The position numbers and the translations under genes were made by a program. The notes under the pieces are model-generated. The model was not told the DNA's origin. It ran no database searches and saw nothing but the letters and a program-made list of their open reading frames with translations. From contig MU631488.1 of the NCBI GenBank assembly GCA_026770615.1, positions 203,876 to 216,306 of the forward strand: DNA of 12,431 nucleotides, read 5' to 3'. Of this stretch, positions 7,073 to 12,431 are shown in pieces (position 1 is the first letter of the stretch; each line of letters opens with the position of its first letter). The stretch comes from Pavlovales sp. CCMP2436 (taxonomy: Eukaryota > Haptophyta > Pavlovophyceae > Pavlovales).

Positions 7073-7802
7073 CGAGAAGTAGAGCTACATAAGTTGGAAA
7101 TGTGTTTAAATATCTAATGTATCTAATATGCTACATATTAAGACTGATCTAAGGATTGATGCCCCTTCTTCCGAAAGGCGCTTTGGCATATGAGCGTCAC
7201 TCTATTGAGCTTCAACGTTACCTAGTAGTAGTTCTTCTATATCGAAAAAATCCAAAGGCAGTCCAAAGACAGGTATTCCTGGCGGGTTTGCCCAATAAGT
7301 TGACACATATAATAATAATTATTTAATAATATTTGTTGCTGTCTCTTCTGATTTATACTTACACCTATTATATAATTTATTTTGCTCTAGTCCTCTCATC
7401 GTCGTCGGTTCATAATGACGTCACTTTCGCAAGTGAATCCGTCGTTCCAGCAGGTCTTCCGCTGCGCCTGAGCTTCGTGACCACCACTGAAAAAAATTAC
7501 GTCGTTGAGTTGCCGGACACGCCGATATCCTTGCCACATTGTCGCCGCCGCCGCCGCCTTCCATGTGCCGCTGTTGTCGTCGTCCCAGCCGCCCACGTTC
7601 GACTTTCACCACAGCTTGCCTTCTCCTTCTTTCGAGCTGCTGCGGCTGCCGCTGCCACCATTCCCTTCTCCACCACGCCCACGCCCTCACTCTCACCTTC
7701 CGCTATCCTCTACCCTCGCCGTTTTGGTTTCATCAGTCTGAATTTCCGGCTTCGTATCCTTGGGTCAGACTGTCATCTGTTGCTTCAAAGTGTGTCTTGC
7801 TT
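7073..7802. other. Non-genic stretch; probable 3' region of the retrotransposon
   Basis: The part from 7073 to about 7300 is AT-rich with nothing recognised. An (AAT/ATT)-rich tract at about 7307-7335 could be the microsatellite-like 3' tail of the minus-strand retrotransposon. From about 7400 to 7800 the plus strand is strongly C/T-rich, which would be an A/G-rich 3' UTR of the element. The plus-strand open frame of 7333-7812 consists of such low-complexity sequence and is not called. Confidence 0.4.
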
Positions 7803-9312
7803 TCATCGATAGAGATTACGCATATGTATTATCCTTCCTCCGTTGCGCGACTCTGCGATAAGCTCAGGTAAGGATTTTACGTTAGCTCCGGGCCGGGCTG
7901 TCCACCCGTTTCCGTTTGCGCTGCATGGTAAGAGGCCGTTCAGAGGCTCGGCACGGTATATAGCGATAAATTTATGCACTTGCCCCTGCTTCAGTCTCTT
8001 GATCAGAACCACATCTTTGCCTACGCATGTGGCGATGCTGTGGAGCATGTTATCGTTCATCCATGCTGCCTGATTTGGTCCGAAGTGAAGCGGCCCGTAC
8101 TTTGCTTGCGCTTCGATTGGCCAAACGTTTCGGATTAGCCGGTGGTCAAGGTTGTTGCCCATAGGGTCACCTACGTTCTCCGGTCTGCGTAGATTCAACT
8201 GTTCCTAGATGTGTTGCGGGAGGCTGCGGGCATGTGGTGTGATTGCCGCATTTTGAGTGCTATGGCTGCCTCCCAGCTAACCGCCTTCCCTGCGCTTCTC
8301 AGCACAGCGTAGGGGAGGCAGTTTCCATCACCTTGTATGCTTGCGCGGGTTAGGTTTACACTTGCCAGTAGCGCTCTCAGGTTGCCAGCCGGTTCGTTTG
8401 TCCGTAGATCTCCAGTGATTGTGACGGCTTCTTCCTCTGTAGGGGATTTTTGTGCTCTGTTAGTTTTTCTTCCTGCTGCCCGTGGGCCCGCTGGGTTGGG
8501 TAGTGAGGTGTTAGTCCTAGCGTTAGGTACCCCGATAGTAATAACAACCCGGCCAGTACCACCACTGGCTTTCTTTGGCAGTGGGCTGATCGGGCTTGCC
8601 TGGGTGACTATAAGCCCTTGCAGTAACACCTTTCTAACCTTGCTGTCGCTAATGGCAAGCATGTAAAAGTGTTGGCTGTGCTGTGCGGTGGGTTTATTTC
8701 CAGCCTTCATCTGCATTCGCAGCAGGGCTGTCCTCCGTTTGCAGTGCATTCTGAAGCAGCTTGATACCACCTCCTTCTGCAGCAGCCCGCGCTTGATCAC
8801 TATAGGTCGGCCTTCATCGTCTTTCCAGCTGCCTTGTGCAGAGCTCTTTCTATCCTGGTCGATGATATCTTTAACCTTCTGGTCTATCTGTCCCGCATAG
8901 TAGTCTTCCCTCGCCATGACACCTGATGCGGCGGAGCGGGCTCCGCCTTTAGAGATGTTGTCATCAGTGGCCTCTTCCACTGCTGCAATCAGGGCTTGTT
9001 TGAGTGCTATGCGAATAGCAGCTGTCTCAGGGCATCCCCGATATGAATGGTCTCTGGAGTCCTCCCCTGGTCATCGCTCTCCTGCTGCCACACACAGAGG
9101 GCACTTCATGCTCATCTTGGTGAACTTTCCTCCCATAATTGCCCTGTATTGGCCAATTTCTGAGAACTCGGCTGCAATATCAGCATTGTACCGTATCGAT
9201 CCCGATATGCATTGTAGCATGAAGTTCTGTAGTTGTTCCGGCCACGTGGATCGGGTCAGCATATATTCGGACTCATTCTCCCAGCGTGCGGCTGTGTTCC
9301 CTTTAATGGTAT

Positions 9313-9520
9313 ATTTACCTGGCCTAATGGCCATGATCTCCTCGACCAACTGCCTCCTAATGCGCGCAGCAACACCTTTGCGGAGGTGCGACTCGTCGGC
9401 TCTTTGAATGTCCCCTGAGGGAGTCGTAACCATGTACTCTCCTAGGGTGAGGGCTGGTTTTTGTAGATGTTGGCCATCCGTTTTCCCGTGTATAGTGACC
9501 TGTTTGGCACCCCAGTCGGC
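9313..9520. repeat. 208-bp tandem duplication, copy 1
   Basis: This copy starts ATTTACCTGGCC and ends CCCAGTCGGC. It abuts copy 2 with no spacer and differs from it at about 10 positions. It lies within the retrotransposon ORF. Because 208 is not a multiple of three, the duplication shifts the reading frame. Confidence 0.9.
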
Positions 9521-9728
9521 ATTTACCTGGCCTATTGGCCATGATCTCCTCGACCAACTGCCTCCTAATGCGCGCAGCAACACCTTTGCGGAGGTGCGAC
9601 TCGTCGGCTCTTGGGATGTCCCTGGAGAGAGTCGTAACCATGTACTTTCATGGGGTGAGGGCTGGTTTTTGTAGATGTTGGCCATCCGTTTTCCCGTGTA
9701 TAGTGACCTGTTTGGCACCCCACTCGGC
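9521..9728. repeat. 208-bp tandem duplication, copy 2
   Basis: This is the second copy, starting ATTTACCTGGCC and ending CCCACTCGGC. On the minus strand it contains a TGA (9645-9643) where copy 1 has a GGA codon, so it carries a lesion of its own. Confidence 0.9.
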
Positions 9729-10108
9729 CATGGCATTGAGCTTCACAAGGTCATCCATATGATGGTCTATTCCTTCCATTGGGGTTCTGATCTTGTCTAT
9801 GGTCGTGGATTCTACAACATATGTGTTCGTTGTTTCGCGCCATGATGGGTTAATACGGACGTGTTGTATTCCCATTTCCTTGTCTAGGTCGTACGCCGAC
9901 GTGTGCTCGATTTTACGGGTAAGATTGTTGCTCAGGGCCTGCTTGATGAGTGCTAGGGCTGTTGTCATGTGAGGCTTTTGGTGGTGGCGTGAGAACTCTC
10001 AGCGGTCTTATGCGCACGCTTGGGGGGCAACTACCAGTAAGATTGATTGCGACGATCTGATTCTGGGCCTCCGTCCCTGACGTGCATCGGGTGCTTTGGA
10101 CCGGTGCT

Positions 10109-10777
10109 TCAAGGCACTTTCTCAGTCGGGACCGGGAAGGCGGGCGCGGACGTGTCCTGCGGTACCTTGCGGATGAGGGCCGGGTCATAGCCCATGCCCT
10201 TCGCCTTGACGATAAGAGCGTCATATTCTTCCGCGCTGACTGACGGCGTGCGCGCCATGATCCAGAGATAACTCCTGCTCGGGTAGCCGATGATCGTCGT
10301 CGTGTAGTCCGGAGCAAGATCACAGATGATGTAACTCAGGCGGAGCGGCGTGTAGCCGAAGAGAGGCAGCTTCGGCGAGACGCGCAGGTCAGTGAAAGTC
10401 TTGTCGTTGTTGATGAACCCGCGCTGATACGACTCGCTCACCTTGCCGTCAGACGCGCCCTCGTTGAACTTGTACGTCACCTGGGAACGTAACGCACAGG
10501 GGATGCAGAGGAGCCCACGCATGGCATGTTACAAGGAGACGGCGGCGTATGGTGCGGCTCGCGATAGGCTCTACAGGTTGAGGCTACCGATCCTAGGCAC
10601 ACGACTCACCTGGAAGCGGCTTTGGGCGGGTTCCCACTTGTAGTTCTCGACGGCATTGAACGCGTTCTTCTCGACAAAGATCGGAATGTGCGCGAGCACA
10701 TACCAGCTGCCCATGAACTTGCCGAGCTCAATCGGGGTGCTCATCGCCTCGAGCGGCTTCAAGCTGTTTCCCCCCAT
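10109..10777 (-). CDS. Blc-type (bacterial/apolipoprotein D-like) lipocalin, two exons
   Basis: Exon 1 runs from 10777 to 10610 (56 codons) and exon 2 from 10480 to 10109, ending in TGA, for 179 residues in total, the usual size of Blc lipocalins. The splice is TTCCAG|GTGAGT...CCCAG|GTGACG, phase 0, with a 129-bp intron. Family marks are the GxW motif (GSW, residues 23-25) followed by YVLAHIPIFVEKNAFNAVENY, and near the C-terminus YLWIMARTPSVSAEEYDALI and GYDPALIRKVPQ. These match the strand-A and C-terminal signatures of the Blc group, which binds fatty acids and lysophospholipids. There is no signal peptide or lipobox, unlike the bacterial outer-membrane form, so a cytosolic protein is inferred. 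An internal ATG at codon 12 is an alternative start. The gene is divergent from the ABC ATPase gene. Confidence 0.9.
10481..10609 (-). other. Lipocalin intron flanked by 8-bp direct repeats
   Basis: This is a 129-bp GT-AG intron. CCAGGTGA spans both the donor junction (10613-10606) and the acceptor junction (10484-10477), so the splice sites sit in identical sequence. Such a duplication is what insertion of an intron-generating element at an AGGT site would leave. It can also arise because exon consensus at splice sites is AG|G. Confidence 0.75.
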
Positions 10778-10935
10778 GGCTGAACGAAGTCCGGCGGCGA
10801 GCGGCGACTAAAATTGGCGGACTTCCATGTCCCGAAGCTTCGCAACTTTCTATTTCCGTGGCCCTTTTTCCGTGGCCCTTTTTGCGTGGCCCTTTTTGCG
10901 TGGCCCATCGGTTCTCTCTTCTTAAAAAAAAAACG
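10778..10935. promoter_or_regulatory. Divergent promoter region between lipocalin and ABC ATPase
   Basis: Only 158 bp separate the two start codons, so both core promoters and 5' UTRs must lie here or overlap the genes. No TATA box was recognised. The most conspicuous content is the 14-bp tandem repeat at 10856-10906. A run of ten A residues lies just before the ABC start codon. Joint regulation of the two genes is inferred from geometry only. Confidence 0.6.
10856..10906 (+). repeat. 14-bp tandem repeat (S CGTGGCCCTTTTT type), 3.6 copies
   Basis: Units lie at 10856-10869, 10870-10883 and 10884-10897, with a partial one at 10898-10906. Each reads (C/G)CGTGGCCCTTTTT, and the only variation is at the first base. 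It lies centrally in a 158-bp divergent promoter region and is a candidate array of regulatory sites. Confidence 0.85.
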
Positions 10936-12353
10936 ATGGCGGGAGCCCAGGGCAAACACGTGCACGAACCCGTGGTCACCCTCGTGGCGCGCAACGTGGA
11001 CCCGCGGCACTGCCCGTTCCAGAATGTGGAAGTGCGCGTTGAGCTTCGCGAGGGCGACTGCGTCCACCTGCGCGGCGGCACGGGCGTTGGCAAGACAACA
11101 CTGAGCGGCACCCTCGCCGGGCTGACCGCGCGCACGCGGCTGCACGAGCTAGGCATCGAGGTGAGCGCGATAGTTCACCTTCTACCTGCTACCCATTGCT
11201 GGTACCATCTTCGTGTACTACCCACTGCCTGGTGCTCACTGGCTGCGCGGGTATTGGCTGCATGAGGTGGCCGGCTCATGCTTACGGCTTTCGCCAATGG
11301 TAATACCCCCCCCCTCCCCCATTTATGTTTAGGTCGACGTGCGCTGGCGGGCTGATGTGCCGCACTGCGAGCGCGTGGGTGCTCTCTTTCAGACGACCAC
11401 ACTCATCGACAGCCTCAGCGTGGGCGGAAATGTATGCAACCCACCCCCACCCCCCCATCCCCCCAACCACCCAACCCCCCACCCTCCACCCTCCGGCTGT
11501 GCAACTTCTACTCCTTGCTGCCCTGACTGTTATACAAGAGGTTATACCCGACCTTCCTGTAACCAACAGATAGATTAAGGCGGGTTCATTCTCCGGAGTG
11601 ACGTTGTTATGAACCGACGACGATGAGGGGTCTCGAGCGGAATAAATTATATATATTTCATATTTTAATAATTGCCCCAGGTCGCGGCTGCGCTCGCTCT
11701 CTCTGGGCGGCGCGTGCCAAACGGTGACGTGGGGGCAGAGGTGAAGCGGCTCGTGGAGGTAATACTATAGACTATATGTATATTACGAGTACCAGTACTA
11801 GTACTTCTAGTAGTAGTAGAAGTATTAGTAGTAGTACTACTACTACTACTACCACAATTACTATTAGCTCTAGTGTCATTATTGAGAATGAGATTGAGAA
11901 TGATACTAAATTTTATATGATATTAATGATACTGATAAATATAACCCTATCGAATGGCACCTTGCGAGTAGAGCTCAAGGGAATTGTGGAGAAAATCATC
12001 TTATCATCCTAAAAAAAAAAGCGCTCACGTAAGAGTAAAACTCAAGGGAACTGTGGATAAAATAATAATTAACACTATTACAGTCGATGCATTTATTGAT
12101 CGGTTACGTGGGGATAGAGGTGAAGCTAATGATGGCTTTTTTTTCTATTTTTTGTTGGGGTCTCCCGACTTGCAGCCCCAAGGCGTATAGCATTTTATGA
12201 GCGTATCAAATTCTCCAGGCGGTGGGTTTGGACTGGACAAGGGATGGCGGCAAGATGGGGAGTGAACTTTCCGGCGGTATGGCCCGGCGCGCGTCGCTCG
12301 CACTACAGCTCGCGCAAGCAAAGCGCGTTGTGGTGCTAGACGAACCTTTTACG
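10936..12353 (+). CDS. ABC transporter ATP-binding protein, MlaF/TGD3-like, 3' truncated by window
   Basis: Four exons are joined in phase 0: 10936-11160, 11333-11431, 11681-11758 and 12219-12353 (179 codons so far). The gene continues beyond the window after the donor ACG|GTACGT. The nucleotide-binding domain is clear: Walker A GGTGVGKTT (residues 47-55), Q-loop VGALFQ (Gln95) followed by TTTLIDSLSVGGNV, signature LSGGM (151-155) and Walker B VVVLDEPFT (171-179). The LSGGMARR form and the Q-loop context resemble MlaF and plastid TGD3 ATPases, which power phospholipid transport. That assignment is by motif resemblance, and other small ABC ATPases are possible. There is no obvious transit peptide at the N-terminus, so a cytosolic face is likely. 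The D-loop, H-loop and any permease part lie beyond the edge. Confidence 0.85.
11161..11332 (+). other. ABC gene intron 1
   Basis: GTGAGC to TTTAG, 172 bp, phase 0. It contains a C-run shortly before the acceptor. Confidence 0.85.
11432..11680 (+). other. ABC gene intron 2
   Basis: GTATGC to CCCCAG, 249 bp, phase 0. It starts with a long C/A-rich tract (about 11440-11500) that gives false proline-rich open frames. Confidence 0.85.
11759..12218 (+). other. ABC gene intron 3, repeat-rich
   Basis: GTAATA to CTCCAG, 460 bp, phase 0. It holds an (AGT)n/(ACT)n tract at about 11789-11862 that can pair with itself, a diverged direct repeat (CTCAAGGGAA-type) at about 11968-12000 and 12034-12068, and the dispersed motif at 12163-12188. 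The intron has expanded mainly by repeats. Confidence 0.85.
12163..12188 (+). repeat. Dispersed ~30 bp motif, copy 3
   Basis: TCCCGACTTGCAGCCCCAAG followed by GCGTAT matches the reverse complement of 455-484 and the forward copy at 866-900. It is preceded by T-runs (about 12137-12153). Here it lies about 30 bp from the intron 3 acceptor. Confidence 0.5.
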
Positions 12354-12367
12354 GTACGTTCGTTCAA

Positions 12368-12370
<3 letters not shown>

Positions 12371-12418
<48 letters not shown>
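12371..12418. repeat. (AT)24 microsatellite
   Basis: A perfect 48-bp AT dinucleotide run, 17 bp inside intron 4 of the ABC gene. Its perfection suggests recent expansion and a likely polymorphic locus. Confidence 0.95.
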
Positions 12419-12421
<3 letters not shown>

Positions 12422-12431
12422 GGGTAGGGCT

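Larger units (their letters stand above)
7803..9968 (-). pseudogene. Degenerate non-LTR retrotransposon ORF, C-terminal part with zinc knuckle and OTU domain
   Basis: Reading leftwards on the minus strand, the frame holds a CPLC motif (9103-9092) followed by H (9049-9047) and C (9034-9032). This CxxC...H...C knuckle is typical of the region after the reverse transcriptase of LINE-like elements. Further on, GDGNC (8332-8318) matches the catalytic Cys motif of OTU cysteine proteases, with a candidate catalytic His at 7826-7824. OTU proteases are known in some algal non-LTR elements (Dualen/RandI-like, from memory). The frame is dead: TGA at 9073-9071 inside the knuckle, a frameshift around 8240-8255 plus TAG at 8207-8205 within the OTU domain, and a 208-bp tandem duplication upstream. 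No reverse transcriptase or endonuclease domain is present, consistent with 5' truncation at about 9970-10100. Confidence 0.65.

Noticed and set aside
7333..7812. 159-codon plus-strand open frame
   Set aside because: Low-complexity Ser/Pro/Ala/Arg sequence from a C/T-rich tract antisense to the probable retrotransposon 3' region.
8195..8980. Restriction-like endonuclease domain of the retroelement
   Set aside because: The region after the zinc knuckle was inspected for a PD-D/E-type motif and none was convincing. Only the knuckle and OTU motifs are reported.
9648..10323. Extension of the retroelement ORF upstream of 9968 toward the lipocalin gene
   Set aside because: The frame meets a TGA shortly upstream of 9968, and the other frame mostly overlaps lipocalin exon 2. 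No reverse-transcriptase motif is visible.

Overview
The window looks like nuclear DNA of a unicellular eukaryote, most likely an alga or related protist. The evidence is GC-rich coding exons split by GT-AG introns, long AT-rich and microsatellite-rich non-coding stretches, a mitochondrial targeting sequence, a non-LTR retrotransposon remnant, and short inverted-repeat transposons. No prokaryotic operon structure, rRNA, tRNA or CRISPR array was seen. I cannot name the species.

Left part (1-2744): about 1.6 kb of simple repeats, with four copies of a module that is mostly followed by an A-rich tract and a small structured inverted-repeat element. Next, on the minus strand, comes the 5' exon of a probable mitochondrial helical-repeat protein. 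It appears to splice into a microsatellite-rich intron, and its remainder was not found.

Middle (3117-5551): a foldback element of about 2.4 kb. Its inverted arms are 642 and 690 bp, each holds a perfect 10-bp-stem hairpin, and the centre contains about three tandem copies of a ~175 bp unit. The centre also holds an inverted copy of sequence around a putative splice donor of the gene to its right. That gene (5834-6013, plus) encodes a 59-residue single-membrane-span protein resembling the 6 kDa subunit of mitochondrial ATP synthase.

6014-10100: mostly non-genic. It contains a 167-bp MITE flanked by TA dinucleotides (6904-7070) and a degenerate minus-strand non-LTR retrotransposon 3' half (about 7803-9968). 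The latter has a CPLC...H...C zinc knuckle and an OTU-type protease domain. It is broken by stops, a frameshift and a 208-bp tandem duplication.

Right part (10109-12431): a divergent gene pair. A Blc-type lipocalin (minus, two exons) and an MlaF/TGD3-like ABC ATPase (plus, four exons seen, truncated by the window edge) share a 158-bp intergenic region with a 14-bp tandem repeat. Both families are lipid-related, so co-regulation is a reasonable but unproven inference. All five introns whose phase can be read in these two genes are phase 0.
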